Origin: Rhodonellum psychrophilum GCM71 = DSM 17998
GTDB taxonomy: Bacteria > Bacteroidota > Bacteroidia > Cytophagales > Cyclobacteriaceae
Reading direction: 5' to 3'
DNA: 64,000 bases
Assembly: GCF_000381545.1 (NCBI RefSeq)
Contig: NZ_KB906678.1
Span: forward strand, 181,704 to 245,703
The notes under the pieces are model-generated. The model was not told the origin of the DNA. It saw nothing but the letters and a program-made list of their open reading frames with translations, and searched no databases. A program made the translations under genes and the position numbers. Of the stretch, positions 1 through 8,394 are shown piece after piece (position 1 is the stretch's first letter; every line of letters begins with the position of its first letter).

Positions 1-3000
1 TGTTTCCTTTTCAGTGTTTGCCAATATCTTTTTACTTGATTCCAGCTTGAAGAGCATGTTGTTGTATTCATTGACCAGCAGGCCTATTTCATCATTTGAT
101 GGCCAGTACATAAGCTCATTGTTGTCAAGATTGGTCGCCTTGAGTTTTTGCGTGAGCAACTTAAAGGGTAAGGTCAATTTTCGAGAAACAAAATAGGAAA
201 CAAACAAAAAGAGGATGAAGATCAGTACAAAAATATTGATGATATTACTGAATACATCGGCGATCAATAGATCCAACTCGGTCTGGGATTCAAAGAAGGG
301 TATGGACACGATGGCCAATATTTTTTGGCTATCCGATGACCGAATGGCCATATACACTGTTTTGTAGGTCAAATTATCCACCACTTCCTCCAACAGAGCC
401 AGATTGTTTTGGCCTTCCACGATCTCAACGATGGCATTGGGGTTGATTATTTTTGCCAATACCCGTTTGTCAAAAATATTGGGTTGAGAAGTGGCGATCA
501 ATGCCCCTTCTGGGCTGTATACGTTGATGTCTGAGTTCGTGGTCCCTGCCAAAATATTCACGGACTCCACAAAATCCTCCCTCCCCAATTCGGCTGTGGA
601 TTGTTGCTCTAACATCACCGAGAGATTCCCCCCTATGATGGAAGCCTTTTGAAAATATTGGCGATGAAGTTCTTCTCTGTAGGAATTGGTCAAGAGACCA
701 ATGATGATCACACTGATGGTCACAATGGGAAAGAAAAACGCGAAATTCAAGTACATTTGGAGTTTTGCGGCATAGTTGAAATTAAATTTCCCAAACCCTT
801 TTGCCAAGGTATAGCATAAAATGCTCAAAAGTGTGAGTAAAATAAACGCTACAAAAAACAAGGAGATATCAGCAAGAATATAGTAAACGGAATAAATAGG
901 CGAGGACACAATGACCACTTGATCTTGGTTTTTGACACCTAAATGATGGTATTTTTTCCTGTTTACTCCGGAATCAAATAGATTGGGATTTTCTATCAAC
1001 CCCTCCATATCCTCTGCCCTATAATTAAAAATCCCAACGCTATAAAGCAATCCACTATCTCCGTAGACGGCGTAATCGAAATCTTTTTCATTGAAATTGG
1101 CCATGTACTTACTGTCCAATAATAATTTGGGGAATACAGAACCAGGTTGTACCCGCAATTGCCTTAGCTCCAAATACACCGTTCCCAGAAGAACATCGTC
1201 CCTGTAAAGCGGAATAAAGGAGAAGAAACTATTCCCTTTTCCCTCATCTACTCCCTTAATGAAATATAAATCCCTAACCGAGGTAGCATAATCACTTTTC
1301 ACGTAATTGAACCGAAGGTCCTGCAATTGTACTGGGTCGTTTCGGTCCAAGATATTTTCACCTGCTGGATTGAAGACCTTGATCTGTTGAGAAAACTGGT
1401 CGAAATAATTAATCAAGTGAATCTTGCGGATTTTGCGCTCGATCGCTTCATTTGAAAGCAAGGGATCCAAAAGCGTGTTTTTCACAAAAATATCATTGCG
1501 AATCCTGTCCATGGCATCGGACAGGAAAAACTCTCCCATGACGTCATTTTCCACCAATTGCTGGGTGCCAAAGCGGATTTTGGATTGATGCTGCCGCTGC
1601 AGTAAAACTTGGTAAGAAGCTATCCCAGTGATAATCGCCCCGATAAGGCAACCAAAGAAGAAGGTAAGAAAAGTATTCAGCCCCAGGCGAAAAACATTGC
1701 GATAGAGCTCAAAACTAACGATGGATACCAGCATGATGAAATGAGCCAAGTAAACCAGCAACAAAATCCAATTGAAAAAACTTAACACCAAAATTACAGG
1801 CAAAGAAAAATAAATCAGCAGCTTTAATGCATAGGTTTTCTTTGGAGAATTGCTGTCTAAAATCAAGCTAATCCCAAGAATTGAAAACAGCAGATACCCA
1901 GCACCTCCCAAGAATATGATGAAAAGGCTAATCCCTTTGAAATAATCGAAAGTCGGAATGGAGAAAATATTCAAGTCCCACTGAGAATTGCTCAGGATAT
2001 TGATATATAGTCCATAAAACAGGGACAAAAGCACCGTTGACAATACATAAGCCAAAAGGAAAAAGAGCCAATCCGGATATTTTTCCCTAAAGCCCTTAAA
2101 TTTTTCATGAAACACTTTTCCCCCCAAAACGCCCAATAACATCGAGAAAATGATCAGAGAACACAATACGTTCAATAGAAGATCTCCGAGGCTGGGATTT
2201 AACCACGAAGAAGCATACTTGCTTGCATCAAACAGTTCGAAATCAAAATAGTCTTGCGGGAATCTAAAAAAAATCATAAACCCCCTTATGGAAGCAAGGA
2301 TAAGCGCCGCATAAACAATCGCGGTTTTAAATTTCCCTTTGCGCCAGATAATGGAGATGAAATCGTAACCTATGATCAATACGAGTAATAAAAGTGAAAA
2401 GAAAAACACTAAAATCGTCACATCAGTAGACTGTCCTGCAGGTTCGTAACCGGCTTCAAAGTCAATTGAAAAAAGGAATTCGCCTTTCACATTCTCCACA
2501 TCAAAGAATTTTTCCTGCTTTTCTTCAGAAAAATTCACTTTGCCCTTCCCGAACAATTCAGGATTCAAGCCCGAAATAAGGAATTCATTGTTGATATCCC
2601 TTTTGTAAGACAGTGGATACAATTGAAGCAACCAAAACTCCTTCTCGTTTCTGGTTAGCCGCCGAACCTTAGTAAAATAGATCCCTTTTTGATCCTCCAA
2701 AAGCTGGTAAGTTTTAAAGGGATTGATGAGATCAAAATCCGGTAACCAGGTGAAATCTGACCAGTAAACAATATTACCCCCTTCATCATAGATATAATAG
2801 GGTTGGCTTCCTTCGATCGTGAGCTTGGTAAAAGAAAGAGGTTCATCTGGACGATTCCTCATCAGGATTTCCACAAAATCCTGATCGAAATTATTATCAA
2901 CTACTTGAATTTTATTGACAATGGGTTTCAAGTACTTTTCATTGCCACCTTTCTCGTTTAAAAAATAGTTTAGCGAAAGTAGGATACCGATTCCTAAAAC

Positions 3001-3036
3001 AGCCAATAATAGAATAAAACGTCTTTTCTTTAACAT
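1..3036 (-). CDS. Membrane sensor histidine kinase, N-terminal part (cut by left edge)
   Basis: The frame is open from an ATG at 3036 to base 1, giving 1012 residues with no stop. There is a signal-anchor helix at about residues 6-25, then a periplasmic domain, a cluster of hydrophobic helices at about 195-480, a second extracytoplasmic domain, and further helices near 760-800 and 920-945. A HAMP-like linker follows. The last residues visible (LANTEKE) match the segment that precedes the H-box in NtrY-like kinases, so the catalytic DHp and ATPase domains probably lie outside the window. A terminator hairpin lies just upstream, so it is probably transcribed separately from the respiratory operon. 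The ligand cannot be told from the sequence. The kinase assignment rests on architecture because no H-box is visible. Confidence 0.75.
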   Translation of the reverse strand, partial: MLKKRRFILLLAVLGIGILLSLNYFLNEKGGNEKYLKPIVNKIQVVDNNFDQDFVEILMRNRPDEPLSFTKLTIEGSQPYYIYDEGGNIVYWSDFTWLPDFDLINPFKTYQLLEDQKGIYFTKVRRLTRNEKEFWLLQLYPLSYKRDINNEFLISGLNPELFGKGKVNFSEEKQEKFFDVENVKGEFLFSIDFEAGYEPAGQSTDVTILVFFFSLLLLVLIIGYDFISIIWRKGKFKTAIVYAALILASIRGFMIFFRFPQDYFDFELFDASKYASSWLNPSLGDLLLNVLCSLIIFSMLLGVLGGKVFHEKFKGFREKYPDWLFFLLAYVLSTVLLSLFYGLYINILSNSQWDLNIFSIPTFDYFKGISLFIIFLGGAGYLLFSILGISLILDSNSPKKTYALKLLIYFSLPVILVLSFFNWILLLVYLAHFIMLVSIVSFELYRNVFRLGLNTFLTFFFGCLIGAIITGIASYQVLLQRQHQSKIRFGTQQLVENDVMGEFFLSDAMDRIRNDIFVKNTLLDPLLSNEAIERKIRKIHLINYFDQFSQQIKVFNPAGENILDRNDPVQLQDLRFNYVKSDYATSVRDLYFIKGVDEGKGNSFFSFIPLYRDDVLLGTVYLELRQLRVQPGSVFPKLLLDSKYMANFNEKDFDYAVYGDSGLLYSVGIFNYRAEDMEGLIENPNLFDSGVNRKKYHHLGVKNQDQVVIVSSPIYSVYYILADISLFFVAFILLTLLSILCYTLAKGFGKFNFNYAAKLQMYLNFAFFFPIVTISVIIIGLLTNSYREELHRQYFQKASIIGGNLSVMLEQQSTAELGREDFVESVNILAGTTNSDINVYSPEGALIATSQPNIFDKRVLAKIINPNAIVEIVEGQNNLALLEEVVDNLTYKTVYMAIRSSDSQKILAIVSIPFFESQTELDLLIADVFSNIINIFVLIFILFLFVSYFVSRKLTLPFKLLTQKLKATNLDNNELMYWPSNDEIGLLVNEYNNMLFKLESSKKILANTEKET

Positions 3037-3054
3037 GTTGGTGATAAAAGTAAA

Positions 3055-3084
3055 AAAGCAAAGTTTGAATATCAACTTTGCTTT
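3055..3084 (-). terminator. Rho-independent terminator ending the respiratory/biogenesis genes
   Basis: An 11-bp perfect stem (3055-3065 with 3074-3084) has an 8-nt loop and is followed on the minus strand by a U-tract. It lies 6 bases after the stop of the small CxxC membrane protein gene and before the kinase start. Confidence 0.7.
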
Positions 3085-3090
3085 CCCTTT

Positions 3091-3354
3091 TTAAAATTTT
3101 TCACCTTGAAAAGTGAATTTCGCCTTTCTTTTTTTTGAATTTCTGTACCAGAAAAATCCAATCACCGCAGCGATCAAATATGGCATTACCAATAGATACA
3201 TGATGCCTAAATTCAAACCAGCGCCAATGGAAGTATCACCATTACTCACATTGGTTTCGATCGTGGCTCTACACATTGCACATTGCGCAAAGGATTGTAA
3301 ATGCAACAAAAGAAAACCTAGGGTGAGGAGCGATATTTTAGCAGTATATCTCAT
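3091..3354 (-). CDS. Small exported membrane protein with CxxC motif, oxidase-associated
   Basis: 87 residues when started at the Met at 3354. A start at 3453 would place 33 non-signal-like residues in front of a good signal peptide. The signal peptide (MRYTAKISLLTLGFLLLHLQ) ends near SFAQ, followed by the motif CAMCRATIETN. One transmembrane helix then spans about residues 50-72 and ends in a basic tail. The CxxC just after the cleavage site would sit in the periplasm. The gene is the last of the Sco/DUF420 group behind the oxidase operon, so a role in copper or redox handling during oxidase assembly is plausible but inferred. The function is unknown. Confidence 0.7.
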   Translation of the reverse strand: MRYTAKISLLTLGFLLLHLQSFAQCAMCRATIETNVSNGDTSIGAGLNLGIMYLLVMPYLIAAVIGFFWYRNSKKRKAKFTFQGEKF

Positions 3355-3386
3355 AGTAGACAAAACGAAGGTCTCGAAGAATAAGT

Positions 3387-3941
3387 TTAGAAATTGTAAT
3401 AAGGACTGATCATCAAATAAACCACTACCCCAGTAACGGTTACATACAACCATATTGGAAATGCAAATTTCACGATTTTCCTATGCTTTACTAACTGATC
3501 AGTATGCCCATAATAATAGGCCAGCAAAATGGGGAACAAAGCAACTGCCGCCAAAATGATATGCGAGATCAGAATAAAATAATAAACAGGTCTTATCCAA
3601 CCCTCGCCACCAAAAACAGCGCTTTCTGCAGATGCATGATAAATAATATAAGAAACCAAAAAGACTGCTCCCAAGCCGAAAGCAGAGGTCATGGCCGCCC
3701 TGTGAAGCTGGACATTTCCTTTCTTGATAAAAACCAAACCCATAATCAATGCCACGGTGGCAGCAGAATTTATAACCGCATTCAAATGCGGAAGGAAATA
3801 CACCCAATCACTGGCGAGATCGAGTTTTGCAGGCATGAAAATAAGGATGGCCACTACTATCGGGACCACGATTGATATTCCTATGATCCATTTGATCATC
3901 CCTGAATCCTGCTGCACTAAAATCGGGTTACTTTTTTCCAT
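3387..3941 (-). CDS. DUF420 family membrane protein (CtaM-like)
   Basis: 184 residues with four to five transmembrane helices (about 17-35, 50-72, 83-103, 123-145, 157-178). Conserved His residues lie in membrane segments: LPHLNAV near 50, QLHRAAM near 80, ISHIILA near 128. This is the pattern of DUF420 proteins, which in Gram-positives include CtaM, needed for haem-copper oxidase assembly. The start overlaps the 3' end of the sco gene by 14 bases, so the two are co-translated. Its place behind sco and the oxidase genes supports an assembly role, although biochemistry for Bacteroidota members is not known to me. Confidence 0.85.
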   Translation of the reverse strand: MEKSNPILVQQDSGMIKWIIGISIVVPIVVAILIFMPAKLDLASDWVYFLPHLNAVINSAATVALIMGLVFIKKGNVQLHRAAMTSAFGLGAVFLVSYIIYHASAESAVFGGEGWIRPVYYFILISHIILAAVALFPILLAYYYGHTDQLVKHRKIVKFAFPIWLYVTVTGVVVYLMISPYYNF

Positions 3942-4596
3942 ACAATAATATCTTTGTTTCCAATATCAACAAATCAACATCTTCTCTAGTGGTACCACTG
4001 TAAAAACCTCTGATCCTTCCTTGCTCATCAACGATCACAAACTTATCCGAATGCACAAAATCATCAGGAACACCTTTTCCATCAAGAGCTGGAAGAAGAA
4101 AACCGCATCTTGCAAGGTTGAAGGTTTCCTGTTGGTCACCCGTTAGGAAAAACCACTTCCCTGGACTGGCATTGTGCCTCTCTGCGTATTCTTTGAGTAC
4201 CTCAGGGCTGTCATATTCCGGATCAATGCTGATGGAATAAATCTGTACACGATCTTCTCCCCGAAATACATCATCGACTCTTTCCATTTCGGTAGACATC
4301 ACTGGACAAATGCTAGGGCAAGAGGTAAAGAAGAAATCTACTATGGTGATTTTTCCCTCCATCTCCGCGCGCCCCATAGGAAGACCATCTTGGGAAGTAA
4401 AGGAAAATTCAGGAATGGTGTGTTGAACATTTTCCTCTACGTCACATTCCATGAATTGATTGTCTATTCCGTTTTCAAATAAAACCGGAATTTCATACTG
4501 GTTGTTTCCGAAAGTTTTCAGAAATAAAATAATCAAAATTGGCACCATTAGGATGCACAGCAATACCAAGCCCTGAAGTAATCTGATACCTCTCAT
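3928..4596 (-). CDS. SCO1/SenC family copper chaperone for cytochrome c oxidase
   Basis: 222 residues. An N-terminal anchor helix (about 8-27) is followed by a periplasmic thioredoxin-fold domain. The copper ligands are visible: Cys93 and Cys97 in SCPSIC, and His182 in DDFVHSD. Sco proteins deliver copper to, or reduce, the CuA site of subunit II, whose gene lies in the operon upstream. The gene sits 30 bases after a hairpin terminator following the subunit IV gene, which would lower its expression relative to the structural subunits. It overlaps the DUF420 gene. Length and motif order are normal for the family. Confidence 0.92.
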   Translation of the reverse strand: MRGIRLLQGLVLLCILMVPILIILFLKTFGNNQYEIPVLFENGIDNQFMECDVEENVQHTIPEFSFTSQDGLPMGRAEMEGKITIVDFFFTSCPSICPVMSTEMERVDDVFRGEDRVQIYSISIDPEYDSPEVLKEYAERHNASPGKWFFLTGDQQETFNLARCGFLLPALDGKGVPDDFVHSDKFVIVDEQGRIRGFYSGTTREDVDLLILETKILLYGKK

Positions 4597-4625
4597 GTTT
4601 TTCCTTTGTCACTATAACAAAAAAA

Positions 4626-4652
4626 TAGGTTGAAGATCTTAACTCCAACCTA
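4626..4652 (-). terminator. Terminator between oxidase subunit IV and sco
   Basis: On the minus strand a 10-bp stem (4643-4652 with 4626-4635, one G-U pair) and 7-nt loop are followed by a run of T residues (complement of 4619-4625). It would end or attenuate the main respiratory transcript after the subunit IV gene. Confidence 0.7.
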
Positions 4653-4681
4653 CTTTTTTCAAATTTTATTGAAATTATTGA

Positions 4682-5011
4682 CTACCACCTCATGATGAAA
4701 ATTTCAGTCCCCTCTTTTACCAAGGCGATCACCAACCATACCAAGAAAATCAGCGGAACAATGATCGAATAAAACAGAGGTTTAGCTTCTTCACCCAAGT
4801 GCATAAATTCCATCATGATGTATTTGGCTTTCCAAATTGTCAGTGCAATGAAGATGAAATAGAGAAACAAGCCCCTATCCATGGTGAAAGCAAGAAGAAA
4901 CTCAACTGCCGTAATGGCCAATAAGATGAATGCAGTCTTCCATATTTTTTTAATCTTCGCCTCATCTCTAGGAAGCACTTCGAGTGCGGATTTATTTTCT
5001 TGTAATGACAT
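4682..5011 (-). CDS. Cytochrome c oxidase subunit IV family protein
   Basis: 109 residues with three predicted transmembrane helices (about 25-45, 48-65, 78-100), the size and layout of the small subunit IV of bacterial haem-copper oxidases. It is the last structural gene of the oxidase group, 20 bases after the larger subunit III gene and before the terminator at 4626-4652. It has no cofactor ligands, as usual, and is thought to support stability or assembly. The call rests on size, topology and position, because the sequence itself is weakly conserved. Confidence 0.85.
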   Translation of the reverse strand: MSLQENKSALEVLPRDEAKIKKIWKTAFILLAITAVEFLLAFTMDRGLFLYFIFIALTIWKAKYIMMEFMHLGEEAKPLFYSIIVPLIFLVWLVIALVKEGTEIFIMRW

Positions 5012-5031
5012 ATCTTTAATACGTTAGAGTC

Positions 5032-5808
5032 TCAAATTAAGTAGAAAAAAGTAAAAACAAATACCCAAACCAAATCCACAAAATGCCAATACAAACCAAT
5101 TTTTTCAACCATTTCGTAGTGACCCCTTTCTTCATAGGTACCAACAGCCGCTTGGTAAAACACCATGAACAGCAAAGCCACTCCCAATGTCACGTGAAAA
5201 CCGTGAAATCCTGTAATGAAGAAAAACAATTGTGCGAAAGGAGCTGGTCCATATTCATTGACGTACATATTGGCGCCAAAAACGGTCTCAGTGACCAATT
5301 GATTGAGGCTGTTTACATATGTCAAAACTGTCCCGGAATCGGTTCCATGAATAAAGTGTCCCCATTCCCACGCTTGGCAACTCAAAAACGTAGCACCACC
5401 GAGGATCGTCCAAAGCATCCATTTGACCACGTCATTTCTATCATTTCTATGACCAGCTTCAACAGCCAGCACCATAGTAACTGAACTTAAGATCAAAATA
5501 AAAGTCATTATCCCGACAAAAACCAATGGGGCATGCAGGCCATGGACAAACGGAATCGCCTCAAAAACCAATTCAGGAATTGGCCAATATTCATTTGAAC
5601 CAACAAAATTATCCGCAGAACCGGTGTATGCAGGGTAACTTACCCTAATGGCTGCGTAGGTGATCAAAAAAGCAGCGAAGGTAAAGATATCTGAAAGCAG
5701 GAAAAACCACATCATGAGTTTACCATAACTAGCTTTTAGCGGCTCATTACCGCCTCCCCAGATCCCTCTTTTGGAGCTTACTCCAACAGCAGTAGCAGTC
5801 GTCGACAT
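5032..5808 (-). CDS. Cytochrome c oxidase subunit III (longer copy)
   Basis: 258 residues with about seven hydrophobic segments. It contains typical subunit III features, including a late GFHGFHVTLG segment and a C-terminal HFVDLVWVFVF with conserved His and Asp. Subunit III stabilises subunit I and carries no redox centre. A second, shorter subunit III gene lies immediately upstream in the same operon, with 20 bases between them. The longer protein has an insert between helices II and III (about residues 60-95). The two proteins probably occupy different positions or act in assembly, but this is inference. Confidence 0.9.
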   Translation of the reverse strand: MSTTATAVGVSSKRGIWGGGNEPLKASYGKLMMWFFLLSDIFTFAAFLITYAAIRVSYPAYTGSADNFVGSNEYWPIPELVFEAIPFVHGLHAPLVFVGIMTFILILSSVTMVLAVEAGHRNDRNDVVKWMLWTILGGATFLSCQAWEWGHFIHGTDSGTVLTYVNSLNQLVTETVFGANMYVNEYGPAPFAQLFFFITGFHGFHVTLGVALLFMVFYQAAVGTYEERGHYEMVEKIGLYWHFVDLVWVFVFTFFYLI

Positions 5809-5828
5809 AAGTATATTTTAATTAATTA

Positions 5829-6410
5829 TTAATGATTAAGAAGTAGGAACATAAACAAATATAACCAAAGTCCGCCAAGAAAATGCCAGAAAGTGACACA
5901 CATTTCCAAGGTAGCCAATTGCTTTGAATGCACTTTGTATCTAAAGGACGAAATTAGTACAATAATTAGAAATATCACACCACTCACCAAGTGTAATCCA
6001 TGTAATCCTGTAAAAACGTACAAAAATGATCCAGCAGGGTTACCTACGAAGTATACATCTCTTTCCACTAGGGCGATCCAACCATACCATTGACTCACCA
6101 AAAAAACGACTCCCAAAACAGATGTGATGACCATTCCGATCCTCAAATTCTGAAGATTGTCCTTTTTTGCTGAAATATAAGCCCAATGAAAGGTTAAACT
6201 ACTCAGGACAATAATACCAGAAGAATACCAGAAAATTTCGGGAAGGTCAAATTCCAACCAATTTCCCTCCGATTGTCTGACAATATAAGCACTGGTAAGC
6301 GCCGCAAATATCATCACCACAGTCACAATAAAAAGCCACAGGGCAAATTTCTTAGGGTGCATGGCGATGGGCTGCTCAGCCGCCTCGATATAATTGAGTT
6401 TTTCTTCCAT
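5829..6410 (-). CDS. Cytochrome c oxidase subunit III (short copy)
   Basis: 193 residues and five transmembrane helices, matching the five-helix form of bacterial subunit III. Motifs are GLHGLHLVSG near 135 and TFWHFLGGLWLYLF near the C-terminus. The start codon overlaps the ctaB stop, so the two are translationally coupled. It shares the GLHG/GFHG and WHF signatures with the longer subunit III downstream, so the two are distant paralogues and not a recent duplication. Confidence 0.9.
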   Translation of the reverse strand: MEEKLNYIEAAEQPIAMHPKKFALWLFIVTVVMIFAALTSAYIVRQSEGNWLEFDLPEIFWYSSGIIVLSSLTFHWAYISAKKDNLQNLRIGMVITSVLGVVFLVSQWYGWIALVERDVYFVGNPAGSFLYVFTGLHGLHLVSGVIFLIIVLISSFRYKVHSKQLATLEMCVTFWHFLGGLWLYLFMFLLLNH

Positions 6411-7315
6411 TACGATATTTTATCCAATAAATAGGAAATCTGTACAATGGGGAGATAAAGGAATGAACCGAACATGATTCTCAATGCTGATTTCCTGGAA
6501 CAATCCCTCATTAAAGAAAAAGTCTGTGCCAAAAACAAGACGCCACAAACAGTTGCCACAATCCCCGAATTCAATCCGGTCAAACCAAAATAAGTAGGCA
6601 ACAATCCCAATGGCAATAAAAACAGGGTATAAATCATGATTTGAATGGCAGTATTGAGATCTTTTCCTCCTCCACTCGGCAACAACTTGAAGCCGGCCTT
6701 TTTATAATCTTCATCACTTACCCAGGCAATGGCCCAGAAGTGTGGGAATTGCCAAATAAACTGGATGCCAAAAATGATCATGGCTTCATAGGAAATCGCT
6801 CCAGTGGCAGCAGTCCAGCCCAATAAAGGAGGCATTGCACCGGGAATCGCTCCTACAAACACCGCAATAGGACCGACACGCTTCAAGGGTGTGTAGACGA
6901 AAACATACAATATCATACTCAAAATCCCCAATCCAGTGGTCAAGGGATTCGTGAAAATCCAGAGTATGCTTATCCCTATAACGGCTATTATGGACGTAAA
7001 CCAATAGGCTTCCGTCAAAGAAATGATATTCAATGGAAGGGGTCTGTTTTGAGTCCGCTTCATCAGCTTGTCATAATCCCGCTCCCATATTTCGTTGGCC
7101 GCGCCAGAAGCACCACTGATCAAAAAACCACCAACCATCAGCGCAAAAAACTTTCCCCAAGAAAACATCGCTCCGGAGTCTCCCAATATAAACCCAAAAA
7201 CCGCGGAGAAAGTAACCAAGGCGGAAAGCCTAAATTTAATCAATTCATAATAAGCCTTCGCCCTAACAGACAATGCAAACATGAAGGAATAGTCAATTGT
7301 ATCTACAGTTCTCAT
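6410..7315 (-). CDS. ctaB: Protoheme IX farnesyltransferase (haem o synthase)
   Basis: 301 residues of the UbiA prenyltransferase superfamily with about nine transmembrane helices. The first Asp-rich motif is NEIWERDYDKLMKRTQNRPL at about 95-114, and the haem-farnesylating signature YTPLKR is near 160. It attaches a farnesyl chain to haem b to make haem o, the first step to the haem a of the oxidase encoded here. It overlaps the start region of the short subunit III gene and the end of ctaA by a few bases, so the three are tightly coupled. Confidence 0.95.
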   Translation of the reverse strand: MRTVDTIDYSFMFALSVRAKAYYELIKFRLSALVTFSAVFGFILGDSGAMFSWGKFFALMVGGFLISGASGAANEIWERDYDKLMKRTQNRPLPLNIISLTEAYWFTSIIAVIGISILWIFTNPLTTGLGILSMILYVFVYTPLKRVGPIAVFVGAIPGAMPPLLGWTAATGAISYEAMIIFGIQFIWQFPHFWAIAWVSDEDYKKAGFKLLPSGGGKDLNTAIQIMIYTLFLLPLGLLPTYFGLTGLNSGIVATVCGVLFLAQTFSLMRDCSRKSALRIMFGSFLYLPIVQISYLLDKIS

Positions 7316-8394
7316 GAACCAGAATTTTCAGTGGTGATTTTTTTTTGATCGTTCAATTGAAGCAAAATTACGAATTGGATACCTATGACTACAGATCCAA
7401 GAAGTAAATGAATCGGTTGAAGAAAAGCCGGAATCCCAAAATAAGCCATCCCTACTCCTGATATAATTTCAAACAAGATCACAATAACCAAAATTTGAGA
7501 CCATTTGAAAACACTTGCGTGCCTAAGTGAATACTTATAAATCTTATAAATAAACAACAAATGGATGGCCAATAGCAATATGGAATATGATCTGTGAATA
7601 GCAAAGGTAAGCCCCAAATGATCAATCCATTCTCCTCTTAGCATATTCCCGAACGTAAAGGCAACCATGTCCAATTCCTCTCTCACTTGCGTACCCAGAA
7701 CGATTTGAATAATGGTGAGCACAAATCCCAAACCCAAAACAAGAAATAACCTGTTTGGTTTTTCAGTACTGAACCTAACAGCGTAAGCCAATCTATGGGA
7801 CCTATAATGGATGTAAAGCAACAAACAAACTATCACCAGTGCCAACACCATGTGAAGGGTGATCATCCAAGTCAGTAAATTCGTGGAGACAACAATGGAT
7901 CCAATCCATGCTTGGAACAGGACCAACAACAAATTGAAACCAGCTAATATGGGAATGACTTTGTCAAGATTCCAAAGTCTGATGGATCTGTAAAGTGTAA
8001 GCAAAACAAATAGTCCTATGACAGCACCCAACAGTCTATTCAAGTATTCTATCCAAGTTTTGACGGGATTGAATTCCTCTTCTACCAGGATGGATTTATC
8101 TTGTTGTATTTCAGTCGCTTTTTGGGAGAAGCCAAGATTCTGGAGCATTGAAACGAAATTCTCGTTTTTTTCTGCTCTTTTGGCTAAATAGATCTCTTGG
8201 TAATTTAATGGAAGTTGGTCAACACTTGTAGGTGGCACCCAACTCCCAAAGCATTTTGGCCAATCGGGACAACCCATTCCTGAGCCCGTACTGCGTACAA
8301 CTCCACCGACCAGAATAAGAAAATAAACAGCAATCACAGTGATCAAACTGATCCTGCGAAAGCTGTTTATGATTTTAAGATTCTCTTGATTCAT
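7312..8394 (-). CDS. ctaA: Haem A synthase (CtaA/COX15)
   Basis: 360 residues with eight predicted helices and a large extracytoplasmic loop after helix 1. The start GGVVRSTGSGMGCPDWPKCF near residue 30 is the COX15/CtaA signature. Conserved His residues follow in ITLHMVLAL, FAIHRSYSI and LQPIHLLLG. It oxidises the C8 methyl of haem o to the formyl of haem a. The first codons overlap the 3' end of coxA by 20 bases, and the gene ends inside the ctaB start, so haem supply is co-expressed with the oxidase. Confidence 0.95.
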   Translation of the reverse strand: MNQENLKIINSFRRISLITVIAVYFLILVGGVVRSTGSGMGCPDWPKCFGSWVPPTSVDQLPLNYQEIYLAKRAEKNENFVSMLQNLGFSQKATEIQQDKSILVEEEFNPVKTWIEYLNRLLGAVIGLFVLLTLYRSIRLWNLDKVIPILAGFNLLLVLFQAWIGSIVVSTNLLTWMITLHMVLALVIVCLLLYIHYRSHRLAYAVRFSTEKPNRLFLVLGLGFVLTIIQIVLGTQVREELDMVAFTFGNMLRGEWIDHLGLTFAIHRSYSILLLAIHLLFIYKIYKYSLRHASVFKWSQILVIVILFEIISGVGMAYFGIPAFLQPIHLLLGSVVIGIQFVILLQLNDQKKITTENSGS

